Assembly: GCA_001606155.1 (NCBI GenBank)
Contig: LODT01000022.1
Location: forward strand, 434,001 to 498,000
Direction of reading: 5' to 3'
From: Tieghemostelium lacteum
Taxonomy: Eukaryota > Evosea > Eumycetozoa > Dictyosteliales > Raperosteliaceae
Length of the DNA stretch: 64,000 bases
Shown: one piece after another, positions 32,040-44,165 of the stretch
How the letters are laid out: each line of letters opens with the position of its first letter
How positions within the stretch are numbered: the first letter of the stretch is position 1
Position numbers and translations under genes: made by a program
Notes under the pieces: generated by a model
Told to the model about the DNA's origin: nothing
Databases searched by the model: none
What the model saw: the letters and a program-made list of their open reading frames with translations, nothing else

Positions 32040-34883
32040 TTATTCAGCTTTTTCTCTGGGTATTTCTACAATGTGATCATTATTATTATTACTACTATTA
32101 TCAATATTATTATTTTGGGGTATATTATTAACAGATCCTGTTGAAAGTACTGATGGGTCAACTTCATATGGTTCTAAATTGTCACTTGATGGAGTTGATT
32201 GATCCACATTTTGAATGGAACTTGTCTTGTGAAGAGAATCTTCAATGTCAGATTGAACAGGAATTGAGTTTTTGTGATAGACAACCAAAGAACTGATTGG
32301 ACATTTAATCCAATAAGGTCTTGGATCTTCATGTCTATTATCGCTTTCATTATCGCTGCTGTTAGAAGAGTTGGATAACTCTCTTTCTGTATTCATCTGA
32401 ATGCCATTGGAACTGTTGAGTGGATTAGATACATGTTCAAGATCTTGTGGGGTTGGGTTCGATCCAGACTCTATTTTTTCCAAATGATTTGATGATCCTA
32501 ATTTAGCAGTTGATTTTTTAAGATTTGGATGATCATCAAATTCTGTAATATTCTCCATTGGAATAGAGTGGGATTTCTTGTGACCTGGCAAATGAACCAT
32601 AGAGAGACTCTTTCTCATTAAATCAGGTACATTGAATGATGCAAATGGTGATGATTGGACAACTTTTGTAGTTTCGTAAGGTACCACCAATAGATCATAA
32701 TTTGGACATTGTTCCATTAAAACTTTGATTTTAGCTTTTTTGGGTTTATACATTACATCAATGGATTTACAATTCTTTTCACAAAGTACTTTTTCTAGAT
32801 GAGATTCTTGTTCCTTACTATCATAGATTTCTACAGTTTCGTTAATTGGTACACCTTCAGGTGACAAAAGATTCTTTTCTTTTTCATTACTAGAGTTGAG
32901 ATTATTATTATTATTATTATTATTACTATTACTACCACTAAGATCCTCTTGTTTTTTCATTGATTGAGTTAGAGTGAGAGATTTTTTATGTTTCCAATAG
33001 GATTCGTTATCAAACACTATAATTGTAATGGAGATTCCATCTGTTTCTGCCATTTTAACCAATAAATTAAGAGTAGTTTCATCATTTTCGTTCTTTCCTC
33101 CTAAATAGACTGCCAATACACGTTTGAAACGATTGAAATTACCACGAATACCTGATTTATCGGTAAAGACACTAACATGTGAAATGGAGTTTTTGATCAT
33201 TTGATAGGTGATATCGGCACCTATAGCTTTACCTTGTGGGAATTCTGATATAACCAGCATTGAAGATGCCTTTTGGTCAGTGAATTGAATAACTTCTTTA
33301 CTCAAATGTTCGTTATCAGACACTATTTGGCTGATGGAGACTTTCAGTTTCATTTGGTTACCTTGGGATACCAAATGTGAGTAAGAACTCTTGGATATAT
33401 TCTTTCTGATCTGACCAATGAAATCTGAAGGTCTATCGTTAACCTCAGATATACCTAGAACATAGATTTTCTTTAGTTTCTTTCTGTTGAGAATAGATAG
33501 TTGATGAGTTGGAGTATTATTATTTTTGCTACCAACCATTGCATAACCCAAATCGACTAAAGAAGAGGCCATGTTAAATGAAGTTGTACAAAATACTACA
33601 TTAAGTTGATCAGAGTCATATGGTTTTTGTCTTCTGTCTTGTCTCATTACCAATGATATAATTGGACTTGTTAAGATAGTAGTAAAGACAGCCATCAACA
33701 CCATGATACCAAATACTTGTGTATGAATGATGCCAAAATCCAAACCTAAATTCAATACAATTAATTCTACAAGACCTCTAGTGTTCATTAGAACACCAAT
33801 GCTAAATGAATCTCTAATACTGTATCCTAAGAATTTAGAAGTGAGACCTGCACCTACAATTTTACCAAAACATGCACAACTTATAATTAACAAAACACCT
33901 AACCATGATTTACCGTCATTTAGTGTAGTTAAATCAGTCTTGAGACCAGAGATTACAAAATACAATGGCAATAAGAAAACCAATACGAGATCTTCGATTT
34001 TCTCAGTGATGGCTTGATTGAATGCACCGTGTTTTGGTGTAATTGCACCTAGAACAAAACTACCAAACATTGCATGAATACCAATGTATTCAGTGCACCA
34101 TGATGCAATAAAAAGTAGCAAAATAGTAGCACTCATTACTACATGTGAGGGGGATGGAAGATGATTTGTAGTTGGGTCAACAACCCAAATCTTTGAAACT
34201 ACTCTATTGAGAATTGGTTTTACTACTAAAATCATAACAGCACAGAAACCTGCACTTGCTAGTAAAGTCCAAAGTGTGTCTAGACTACCAGCACCTCCCG
34301 CTAAAGATACAGAAAGACCTAAAAGAATCCAACCACAGATATCATTAATAGCTGCGCAAGCAATAGATAGGATACCAATGGGTGTAGATAACAATTTCTT
34401 TGAAGTTAAAATTCTTGCGAGTACTGGGAAAGCAGTAATACAAAGTGCCACTCCAATAAAGATACCTAATGAATAAGACCATTCTGTACCTTGAATATCT
34501 GCCAAATATACAGATGCTGCAACTCCCAAACCAAATGGGAAAACAATAGATACAAAAGAGATAATTGCACTCTTTCTAATTTGAGATTTGAATAGAGTTG
34601 GATCCAACTCTAGACCAATGATAAACATAAAGAATATCAAACCAACCTGAGCAAAAACATATAATATTCTGGTACTGGCTGCTGTGAAGAGGTGGCTTGA
34701 GAAACCAGGTATCTTACCAAAGGCCGTAGGTCCTAATAAGATACCAGATATAATCTCTGCTATTACTGGTGGTTGTTGAATTTTGGCGAATAGCCATGTA
34801 ACAACTCTAGATACTATTATAATTAACACACATTGAATTAAAAATAACCCTACATCTGATTCTAATGGATGTGATGATACCAT
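32040..34883 (-). CDS. CPA2-family cation/H+ antiporter with long cytosolic tail
   Basis: Single exon, 947 residues, ATG at 34883. Residues about 10-410 form 11-13 membrane helices of a KefB/CHX-type antiporter: QPPVIAEIISGILLGPTAFG, a typical half-helix region, FMFIIGLELD, and FGSFVLGAITP followed by the LPLYFVISGLKTDL segment. Such proteins exchange K+ or Na+ for H+ at plasma or endosomal membranes. The remaining roughly 530 residues are cytosolic; the first part has alternating strand/helix blocks like the tandem universal-stress-type domains of plant CHX transporters, and the end is Asn/Ser-rich and disordered. The ion and membrane cannot be fixed from sequence. A (TAG)n run lies just upstream of the start. 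Confidence 0.88.
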   Translation of the reverse strand: MVSSHPLESDVGLFLIQCVLIIIVSRVVTWLFAKIQQPPVIAEIISGILLGPTAFGKIPGFSSHLFTAASTRILYVFAQVGLIFFMFIIGLELDPTLFKSQIRKSAIISFVSIVFPFGLGVAASVYLADIQGTEWSYSLGIFIGVALCITAFPVLARILTSKKLLSTPIGILSIACAAINDICGWILLGLSVSLAGGAGSLDTLWTLLASAGFCAVMILVVKPILNRVVSKIWVVDPTTNHLPSPSHVVMSATILLLFIASWCTEYIGIHAMFGSFVLGAITPKHGAFNQAITEKIEDLVLVFLLPLYFVISGLKTDLTTLNDGKSWLGVLLIISCACFGKIVGAGLTSKFLGYSIRDSFSIGVLMNTRGLVELIVLNLGLDFGIIHTQVFGIMVLMAVFTTILTSPIISLVMRQDRRQKPYDSDQLNVVFCTTSFNMASSLVDLGYAMVGSKNNNTPTHQLSILNRKKLKKIYVLGISEVNDRPSDFIGQIRKNISKSSYSHLVSQGNQMKLKVSISQIVSDNEHLSKEVIQFTDQKASSMLVISEFPQGKAIGADITYQMIKNSISHVSVFTDKSGIRGNFNRFKRVLAVYLGGKNENDETTLNLLVKMAETDGISITIIVFDNESYWKHKKSLTLTQSMKKQEDLSGSNSNNNNNNNNLNSSNEKEKNLLSPEGVPINETVEIYDSKEQESHLEKVLCEKNCKSIDVMYKPKKAKIKVLMEQCPNYDLLVVPYETTKVVQSSPFASFNVPDLMRKSLSMVHLPGHKKSHSIPMENITEFDDHPNLKKSTAKLGSSNHLEKIESGSNPTPQDLEHVSNPLNSSNGIQMNTERELSNSSNSSDNESDNRHEDPRPYWIKCPISSLVVYHKNSIPVQSDIEDSLHKTSSIQNVDQSTPSSDNLEPYEVDPSVLSTGSVNNIPQNNNIDNSSNNNNDHIVEIPREKAE

Positions 34884-35910
34884 AACTATACTAATAATAA
34901 GTTTGGTGGTAGTAGTAGTAGTAGTAGTGGTACTGAAGAGTAATTATAGTATAGTGTTTGTATTATTCTCTAATTTTTCTCCACACTGTAAATTATTAGA
35001 AACTATTAGTTAAAATAATTGTTATTATTATTATTATTATAATAATTTAGTTGAGTATAAAAATAAAAAAAATAAAATAATGATTGTTGTTGGTGTAATT
35101 TAAATGATTATTAAAATTTAAAATATAAATCTTTTAGGTATTCGTGATGAGATCAATTAATCACAGTAACACACATTTATCAACCTAAATATATAATATC
35201 GATTTTGTCTTTAATGATTTTATAAACGATGTAACTAGAATTTATAATAATGACAATTCCATAACTTCTTGATAAATAATATGTCTCACCAGGCAATATT
35301 TTATCCATTGAAATTAATAATATAACTTTCAAAGAGAGAAATTATTATATTTTTGTTATAAACACACTCACAAAATCCAAACAAACCCACACCCATATTT
35401 CCATATTGAGATTATTTATAACTAAAAAAATGTAGTGAAATGGTGGTAGTGGGTTTTGTGGGGTAGTGGGTGGATATTAAATTTATGATGTAATTGTGCA
35501 CTTTCAAAAACCCAGTGGAATAAAAATATTAACATCTAGATATCATTGTTACTTACCAAAAAATTTGAATTTTAGACTTCTGTGTTGTTCAAAAGTAAGA
35601 CAAATACCCTATGATAATAAAATGCAAATAAATAAAAACAACAATTTTTTTTATATAAAAAAGCGTCGGATACTGGGACTCAAAAGTGAAATATTTTAAA
35701 AAAAAAATTGAGATTCGCAAAAGATCAACCTCTTTTTTTAAAGATTTTTTGGGAAATACATAATGTTTTTTAATATCTTTCAAAATTATTTTAAAATAAT
35801 TGGATCAATATAATCTAGATTTTAAGTGTTGTCAAGTCCCGACATCTTAGGAGCTTTATCAATATATATTATATTTTATTTGAATATAGTTTTCTGAAAT
35901 GGATTATTAT
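34884..35910. other. Intergenic, 1 kb, no gene seen
   Basis: Upstream region of the antiporter and downstream region of mL46. Holds a (GTA)n microsatellite at about 34905-34930 and a (ATT)n run at 35021-35040. Frames of 60-70 codons at 35496 and 35589 lie on opposite strands of the same A/T-rich DNA with no family signal. Confidence 0.55.
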
Positions 35911-37008
35911 TTAAATATGAGAATAAAAACTATCATCATAAATTAATGGAAAAACTTGATCGTAATATTCCTTATCTAGATATTCTTTTAATTCTGATTT
36001 GGAAACCCATAGATGATCTTTAACAATTTTAGTATTCATTTGAAGATCACCACCAAAATAGTGGGATCTAAAGAAAAATTCTTTGATACCTTCCACTTTT
36101 AGGAGGTCTTGAAGTTCTTTATCTACCGAGTATTTATAGACACCACAAGGTGCTTGAGAGGGAATCCAATACTTCCAATTATTTCCAGTAGAGTCTCTTA
36201 GAGCTCTCTCTGCAGTGTTTTTAATGGATTCTCCATTTATATAGTTAGTCGATGGGAATTGCCAAGTGTAACGACTGCCCTGTTTCTGTATGATCAAGTA
36301 AAGGGATTTATCCAAATGTCTATTTAATGATTTTCTATTGTTTTTCAAATCATCCTCTGTCACACGTGGTTCAGGTTGATAATTTGAGAAATCCTCTTCG
36401 TATTCATCTGCATTTTGACCGGAGGCAGCAGCAGCATCTTGCTTTGATGTATCTTCTTTAAACTCTGGAAGATCCTCAACGATATTGATCATTCTCAATG
36501 GTTCACGATCATGAATCTCTGAGAGTCTCTCTATGGCTTCATAGTGTTCTTTTTCATATTCTGTTGGTTCAGGTTCCAATGATGGGAATCTTTCAATAAT
36601 GACTGCAGAAGTCAATTTAAATTGTCCTTTGAAAGGTCCTGTATATGGTGTCTTTTCATTCTTTTCCTTTTCTGCTAATCTCTTTTTTGCATTTCTAATC
36701 TCTGATCCAAAGATTCTAGAATAACTTGGGTCGGCTTGATCTATAATTCTAGGTATTTGAAACTTTTCTAATATCTTTTGTTGATTAGATCTTAAATCCT
36801 CTTTTACAACTTTTTTAACTTTAATTTCTTCTTCTTCTTCTTCAGGTTCAGCATCCTTAGATTCTGCTGCTGCTGGTTTTGGTGTTGTTACTGGTTTCTT
36901 TATTTCAGTTGCATAATATCTACAATTTCCACCTAATATAGATTTATATACAATTTGATTGTGGAATGATTTAGTTCCAATATTTTTTAATATTGAACCA
37001 ATGATCAT
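35911..37008 (-). CDS. mrpl46: Mitochondrial large-subunit ribosomal protein mL46
   Basis: Single exon. The ATG at 37008 is chosen because the longer frame begins with a non-ATG codon; 365 residues. The first 40 residues (MIIGSILKNIGTKSFHNQIV, then KSILGGNCRYYATEI) fit a mitochondrial presequence. The C-terminal half matches mL46: SLNRHLDKSLYLIIQK, TWQFPSTNYINGESIKNTAE, APCGVYKYSV, KEFFFRSHYFGGD and DHLWVSKSELKEYL. mL46 has a Nudix fold but lacks the catalytic glutamates; here the box region reads GESIKNTAERALRDSTG, also without the REXXEE core. It is a structural component of the mitoribosome central protuberance. An Ala/Glu-rich linker (PEEEEEEIKVKK) joins the halves. Confidence 0.9.
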   Translation of the reverse strand: MIIGSILKNIGTKSFHNQIVYKSILGGNCRYYATEIKKPVTTPKPAAAESKDAEPEEEEEEIKVKKVVKEDLRSNQQKILEKFQIPRIIDQADPSYSRIFGSEIRNAKKRLAEKEKNEKTPYTGPFKGQFKLTSAVIIERFPSLEPEPTEYEKEHYEAIERLSEIHDREPLRMINIVEDLPEFKEDTSKQDAAAASGQNADEYEEDFSNYQPEPRVTEDDLKNNRKSLNRHLDKSLYLIIQKQGSRYTWQFPSTNYINGESIKNTAERALRDSTGNNWKYWIPSQAPCGVYKYSVDKELQDLLKVEGIKEFFFRSHYFGGDLQMNTKIVKDHLWVSKSELKEYLDKEYYDQVFPLIYDDSFYSHI

Positions 37009-37333
37009 ATTTTCTTTATGTCTTTGTTTGATCAAAAAAATATGACTAAAATGAAAAAAAATAGTCGAAAAAATTTAAAAAAAAAAAAAATAAAAAAAAA
37101 AGAGTAATTCAATTTATTAATACTTTAATTCTTAATTGTTTAAAATACTATTTTAAACTATAAATAGAAAAATAATATTCTAACTATTATAAAAATAATA
37201 ATAATAATTTTACAATTCTAAAAATTATTAAGAATTAATTTTTGTCTAAAGCGACATGATTTTTTGAAAAATATCAATCAAAAGAATCTTATAAATAAAA
37301 AAAAATCATCTTTATTTCAATTTTTAACCGATC
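37009..37333. other. Divergent intergenic region, A-tract rich
   Basis: Shared upstream region of mL46 and the ComC-like gene. Contains an almost pure A-run at 37076-37101 and many T/A blocks; no gene seen. Confidence 0.5.
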
Positions 37334-40300
37334 ATGAAATATCTTTTAATTGTATTTATTTATTTGTTTTTAATTGATAGTAGTAATAGTATAGTTTTTG
37401 GACAATCAGTTCAACAAGTAGGATCAGATGGATCTATTCCTTTGCAATATTTGACTAATGGAAATGGATCATGTGTATTTAATGCATATATACTATTGGT
37501 GGACAGAACAGCAATTTCAGTGACATTAGAAGGTAACAATCCATTGTACATACCAATAATGAATTCATCAACCGATGGTATCTATCAGATAAAATATGAG
37601 TTGACACCTAGTTCCAATATCCAAAATACCACAAAAGTGATTTATACGATATCTAGTATTGCAAGTACTTTATATCTACCAGCTCAATGTATTAGTCTTG
37701 GAAATTTGAATATAACACAGACCAGAGCTTTTAGATATTTTGATGGAAGAGCTAGATATCGTGTTTACTATAATACTAATATTATACAAACTGGTCAAAA
37801 TCTACAATTTACATGTACACGTGAATTTATAGTTTGTAATACATTTCTAACTGTCAACAGTACCACTAACTATTTGCAATTGGTTTTGGACTTTTATTTC
37901 ACTGGAGATCTTTCAATAGGCCCATCCAATTTCCTGGTAACTCTAAATGGACCAACTCTTACAATGACAGTTCCAGTGCAACTACAATTGAAAACAACTC
38001 AACCAAATACAACATACACCATATCACAACCATCTGTATTCTTTGGAGATAGAAACGACACTAGATATTATTTATTAGAGAGTCGTGCCACCAATTTTAG
38101 CAATGACTTTTTCTTTTTTACCTATATTCAAGATACAATCTATTCTGGAACTGATATGATCACCAATGGAAATCCTCTAAATTATTCATTGGCCACATTT
38201 TATAGCCTTCAATATATAAATCCTGGAACAGCATATTACAAGTTATATTCATCCAATGCCAAATCAGATATTGAGTTATTTAATCTTCGTATGTATTCTT
38301 AATTTATATATTCTCTGAAATTTCAAATCTAATATTAATATTTATAAATAATATTAGCATACCCAAATGGTTTATTAATTGCTAATAACGATATAAACAA
38401 CAACAACATCAACAACAGTCCTAAACAAGTAAATTTACTTGGTATAGTATTACCAGGAATCTATGGATCTTTAAAGGATGTACAGGTATCTCCAACTACA
38501 GATGGAAGATATTTACTACAGGTTACCATATCAGATATTGTAGGTGTTAAATATGTTACACTTACATCAGGACTTCCATGTACAACTGATTTAAAATTAA
38601 TGTCACAGTTTAATTTAATTCAAGGAACTGAGTATAATGGTACATGGGGTCTGATTTATGATTATTTTCCATCTCATTGTCCTATTTCGCTTGATTATGG
38701 TGTCATAAATAATGATAACTATAAATACAACCCTGAGGATTTCTATTTGGTAAACCCAGCTAAAAAACTACCTGCTAGATTTGAACCTATTTGTAAGTAA
38801 TTTTGAATTAAAACTAGAGAATAGTGGGTTACTAATGTATATATTATGGTGATACAGTATATTTTACACTTGACGATGTTGTAGACTTTTGGTTTTTAAA
38901 GAATAGTGTAGATGTAAGTTCGACAGCTTATGTAAACTCTGTTTTCTTTAAATTATCTAGACCAGAGAAAATATTTAATTTTCAGTTGGTAATGATAAGA
39001 AATGGCAGAAATGATCAAGTGTTTTCAAGTGTTTGGGATGATACTACAATGGCCTATAGAATTGATTTTACATTGGCACAGAGATTATTCACTGGTGAGG
39101 TATACTATACCATACAATTTGGTAATAAGCTTGATACAAGTTCCCCACGTTTAGATTGGGCAACTTTCCAAACTAAATTTAATGATACTGCTAAATTGAG
39201 TGTATTTTCCACAGATGCTGATGTGCTAGGTCCTAGAGTAATCTCCATCTCAAATCTACCAACTAATGATAATATCATTACTATATCAGAAGACTCTCAA
39301 ATAGGCTTTGAAATTCAAATTGTTGATTATATAACCTCACATGGCAGTGAAAGTGGTTTTAAGAGTGGTTATGCTGTTATCAACTATCTAGGATTTGATT
39401 ATAATGTTGATATATTATCACCTATTAGTGGTGACATATACAACTTCACAGCATCTGTATGGTTCAACGTTTCAGGTAGAGTCACCTCCATTCCTCTGAC
39501 CCTCAAGGATATTGTACTTTTTGATAATGCCAATAACAGTTTATCAATGGCACAAACTACTCACACTGTTGATTTCCCACATACAGTTACAGTAACTAAC
39601 AATATAAATCAAATAGATAACACTGGTCCTGTTTCACAAACAATGAATGTCTCACCTGCTATACTGGATACATCAACTGTTTCAAGAATTTTAAATGTAA
39701 CATACCAATTTGGTGATCTAAATTCTGGTATCTACATCGACCCTAATGCCTACATAGTTGTCACTACAGGTTTGAATATGTATTTTAATTTCCCAGTGAT
39801 ATCCGTACTTGAAGCAGACCAATTCAATTCTGTAGCTACATTTTCTGGAGAACTTCCATATGGTACCTTAGAAATAGCGGTAACTTCTCTTTATGGTGTA
39901 TCAAATTATGCTGGATTTCATGCAACTATATTATCTGGATTGGCTGTTTCATTTACATTTACTACTAGCCCATATATAGATTCATCTTCCACTGTTACTT
40001 TTGCCAGCCAGAAAGTATCACTCTATGGATACTATATGGGTGAAATACAAGATGCTACATATACATTTAAATATGTTGGTGAATCAGGTGCAAGAACAAT
40101 ATCTCCAACTGCTGGTATGGGACTTTACCATGTTTTACCAATTCCAGCTGGATCCAAGCCATTTACACTACAATTACAAACTTCTTCGAACGTTTCTAAT
40201 ATATTTGAGATTGTACCTATTCCAACACCAGTTTCTCCAACTTCGGAACCAGCTCCAGAGCCTCCCAAGTGTCTCGGAGACCCTGTTTGTGGTGGTAGTA

Positions 40301-41358
40301 ATGGTGAATGTACACCAAATGGATGTAAATGTGTAATTCCATGGATAGGTAACGATTGCCAATCTCGTCAAATAATCATTCCACAACCAAATGTAAACAA
40401 TACATCACCAAGTACAGGAGTAGACTATGAAGGTGAGTTGCCAAATGGTGAAACAGTGGCCTTCTCAACTTTTGTATCTTTAATTGAAATTCGAGAACTA
40501 AATCATAACAATGAAGTTATTGAAAGATATCCATTCACCAATTGGATATTCACTAATCTTACAACATCTACATCATCACCACAGTACCTATATTCAACCA
40601 GTATCATCAAACCCAACCAGAATATAAATTTCAAGATTTCACCAAACTCCAATCCAATTAAAGACACTCAACAAGATATTGTCGTAACTCAAATTGGAGT
40701 GCAAATGGAATGGTTTACCGAAGCCACAAACATCTCATTTGCCAACGAAAACATTCAAATGTTACCATCAACTATCAAGTACAATGTCAACCTCTCACCA
40801 TACCCATTCGAATCCTCACTCAATACCCTGGTACTTGTATTCAAAGCCTCTATTCAATTACAAGATCTCAACGCTGACAGTTGTTCCTACCAAGAAAATG
40901 GTACAGTTTCCGATAGTGACAACCAAATGGAATACGTTAAACTCCAAATCAACTCACAATCACTCTACGCCAGATTTATTAAACGTGCTGTTATCGATGG
41001 TAGACCCAGAAAGATATCAAATCAAATTCTGGAATCTGATACCCAACAACAATCCAATTCTGCTACTACTTTAATAGGGGTCAATATACCCAACTATGGA
41101 GAAAAGGCAATTTTAGACCCAGATTTCTCACTTCTAGTTGATGTTGCACCAGCATCTGATAAACAAAATCCAATTTGTGTTTACCATAAACCAGATAACA
41201 GTTTAACAAAAGCACAATTAGCTGGTATTATAATAGGTGCAACTGTATTTGGAATTGCAGTTGTAGTAATGATTGTCTATGGAATTTACACAGCTCACAT
41301 GAAGAAAAAGAATCTAGCAAATCTTCAGAAAAAATTAGATCAAATTCCTCAAAAATAA
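37334..41358 (+). CDS. ComC-like EGF-domain surface glycoprotein
   Basis: Three exons, 37334-38288, 38358-38792, 38858-41358; about 1296 residues. A signal peptide (MKYLLIVFIYLFLIDSSNS) is followed by a very long extracellular part of beta-sandwich character with many N-glycosylation sequons, one EGF-like module near residue 935 (C-L-G-D-P-V-C-G-G, then GECTPNGCKC and PWIGNDC), and the conserved juxtamembrane block characteristic of dictyostelid ComC-family proteins (GELPNGETVAFSTFVSLIEI, YPFTNWIFTN, QDIVVTQIGVQMEWF). One membrane helix at about 1250-1275 (LAGIIIGATVFGIAVVVMIV) and a short Lys-rich cytosolic tail end the chain. In D. discoideum ComC functions in cell communication during development; this family is expanded in dictyostelids. 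Both intron joins restore frame across split codons. Confidence 0.88.
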
Positions 41359-41540
41359 ACTATTACAATTATTTTTTTATATTTCCTTTCCACACTCCTA
41401 TAACTATATTCCAATATATATGTGTATAAATAAATGTCTGTAAAGGTCGATAATGATTTGATGAAATAAATTTAAATTCCAATTATGATTTCGTGGGGGT
41501 TTTGTTTTATATAAAAAGAGTTTATTTTGATCATCTAAGT

Positions 41541-42097
41541 TTAAACAATGGTGGCTATAAAATAAAAATTGATTAATAATTTGTTTATAAATTGAAATGA
41601 GTAGAAATAATAGAATATACATACTGGCATTGGTGGCAACTTTTGGCCATAAATCGGAGCACTCTTTAGCAACTGGTCCGAGAATGTTACCTTTAACTTC
41701 ACCTTTTGGATTGCACATAACACCTGCATTATCTTCAAAGTAAATGTAAACACCATCCTTTCTCTTCCAGTGTTTACGTTGTCTGACGACAAGACCAGTG
41801 CAGACTTTCTTTCTGAGTTCTGGTTTACCTTTTTTAACGGTACACATACACATATCACCAACACCGGCAGCTGGTAATCTGTTTAATCTACCTTTGATTC
41901 CTTTAACAGCGATGATGTATAAGTTTTTGGCACCACTGTTATCAGCAGATGAGATGACAGCACCTACTGGTAGACCGAGGGTAACTCTGTAATTACTTCC
42001 AATTGCTTGTGCTGTGTGGTTTCATTAGATTAATTAATATTATATTCCTCATACTCTAAATAAAATGATAGGCAAAGGTCCACATACGCTTAGACAT
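41541..42097 (-). CDS. rpl23: 60S ribosomal protein uL14 (RPL23)
   Basis: Three exons on the minus strand: 42097-42088, 42011-41625, 41554-41541; 136 residues. The middle exon encodes nearly everything: [69 protein letters not shown] and [17 protein letters not shown]. The first coding exon has only 10 bases (ATG plus two codons and one base) and the last only 14, ending in TTIV. The protein sits at the subunit interface of the large ribosomal subunit. The short first intron right after the start codon region is a pattern often seen in ribosomal protein genes. The acceptor of exon 2 has a possible alternative 6 bp downstream (CACAAG), which would remove two residues. Confidence 0.92.
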
Positions 42098-42324
42098 TGT
42101 TAGATATACGACAAGAACTAAGAGAAACGCAAAAAAAATTCACCTCGAGATTCGTCCAAAAAAAAAAACCAATTAAAAATCAAAAAAATTAAAATATCCA
42201 ATTAATCGTTACTTTTCTCTTGATCATTTTCATATCCAAAAATTTTAATTATTTTGAATTTTATTTCAATTTAATTTTTGGATTTTTGTAATATTATATA
42301 TATATTTTTAAATATTTATTTAAA

Positions 42325-44165
42325 TTAATTGATTGAGGATGATACAGAAGATATAATGTCAACTTCATCATGATATGAATTCATACTACTACTACTGCTA
42401 CTTTGTAAATCATCATCTACATTTATATTTAGTAATAGTGGTCTATTTTCTTCATAAAATAATTTCTCTTCATAATCATGATTATCATCTTCGTCATCAT
42501 CATCATCAATTTTATATATAATGTTATATAATTTCTTATGTTTTTCAAGACTAATTGTTGTTGAATAGACTGCAATTACACTGACCATACAAATCAGTAG
42601 TAAAAGCCCAACTAAAATATTTACTATGTTTAATAGAAAAGATGAATTTCTAAATTTATCAAATATTAATATATAAAATATTCAATACCATTAATGAATA
42701 ATCAATACATACAATATATTTACACAAACTATATTTTTAGTGGATTGGAATACATTAGATGTAATAGTACAATTTAGAAAATCAGTGGTACTATTTGAAA
42801 GATCGATTAATTCTCCAATTTTTTTCTCTAAAGAATTAATTGTATTCTATAGTTTTTATTTAATGAGAGAGAGAGAGAGAATTGGTTAGAAATAGATTTA
42901 AAAGTATCTCTATTTGAAATACATACATTTGAAAGGTGATGATTTTTAGCATAATCTAATTTTGATTGATAAGAGTCAATGGATTTATCCAAAAGTAAAT
43001 TTATAAAATCAAATGCATGTTGATCAGTACAATTGACAAAGAAGTTAATATAACTCTTATCAACTGTAGCTGGAATTGCTTCATCAACTATAGAATTCAT
43101 TTGAGGACATAGATCTGAAATTACGACACCTAATGGAATGTGAGTTGCTGGTATTGACCAAATGGTAGCTGATGTCATTAGACCTAGACCTACAAAGAGA
43201 ATAACTAGGTTTTTAAATCTTAATGCTACTGATATTATACCCATTGCCATTATACCAAAGAGAACAATGGTAATGGAGAATACATATTTGTATCTTATCT
43301 CTTCGTAATGGTGTACCTGTTGTTGTATCTCCACTGTTGAATTTCGAAGTTCTTTAGTCTCATTAATAACCTCCAATGCATCGTAGGGTAGATATCTATA
43401 GAATGACAATTGTTTGGATTCATAGATTATCCTGTCTTCAACATAAACTCTATTCTCTAGATTTTGTGATAGATTATCAATTGATAATAGCACAGCACTA
43501 TCAAGATCATTGTTAATGTATATATTTGAAATCAATAGAACTGATATTCCGACCATTAAAACTATAGAGCTCACCATTGCAATTATCTGTTTGAGACGTT
43601 TGGTATGAACTTCATTTTGTGTTGTTAATGGTGCACCACGAATTCTTTCTTCAGATTTTAATATAGAAATTGAAGATTTTTCAACTCTTGATTTCTTTGT
43701 CTTTCTCCATGGATTTCTATTCAATATACAATGTACAATATTTATAATAATAAATCCCAATACAGAAATCATAGTTAAGCCCAATGTCAAAATTATGATA
43801 ATATCAAATGGAAGACCAGTTAAAATTACCGATTGGTAATAGGATGAATTATTTAATTGGAATGTATTATTTATACTATTTCCTTGAAAATCAACCCTAG
43901 GGAAATTTTCATATATTTGCTGAACCATTGCTGAAAGAGATTGTGAATTGACACTTGAAATCTTGGGATTCGACGATATAATCTCTTTATCAACACCAAG
44001 TGAAAATGAATCACTGTCTATATTAGAACTTTCATTTATATCTACTACTGTCCCCCCATTATTATTATTATTTATATTATTATTTTCAATCTTAAAACCT
44101 AGTGTACTAGATATTAACAAAAAACAAAATATTAAAAATATATAAAGTAATAAATTAAATTTCAT
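42325..44165 (-). CDS. Tweety-homologue membrane protein
   Basis: Three exons, 44165-42927, 42846-42713, 42649-42325; 565 residues. A signal-like hydrophobic N-terminus (FNLLLYIFLIFCFLLIS) and an Asn-rich stretch come first, then at least four further membrane helices (IIIILTLGLTMISVLGFII; SSIVLMVGISVLLISNIYI; VFSITIVLFGIMAMGIISVA; NLVILFVGLGLMTSATIWSI) and a last one in exon 3 (LLNIVNILVGLLLLICMVSV). The region after the fourth helix (PLGVVISDLCPQMNSIV, FFVNCTDQ) matches the Cys-containing extracellular loop of tweety (TTYH) proteins, reported as volume- or Ca2+-regulated anion channels or lipid-handling proteins. The cytosolic tail is acidic (DDDDDEDD) and Ser-rich. The last two exons each restore conserved or membrane sequence. 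Confidence 0.85.

Noticed and set aside
34207-34476. Plus-strand frames inside the antiporter gene
   Set aside because: Antisense shadows of a conserved membrane-protein coding region.
35496-35783. Overlapping 60-70 codon frames on both strands
   Set aside because: Low-complexity A/T sequence, no start context and no similarity to known families.
41404-41624. Hydrophobic C-terminal extension on the uL14 frame ([13 protein letters not shown]...)
   Set aside because: It is intron read-through. Splicing at 41625 to 41554 gives the normal family length and ending.
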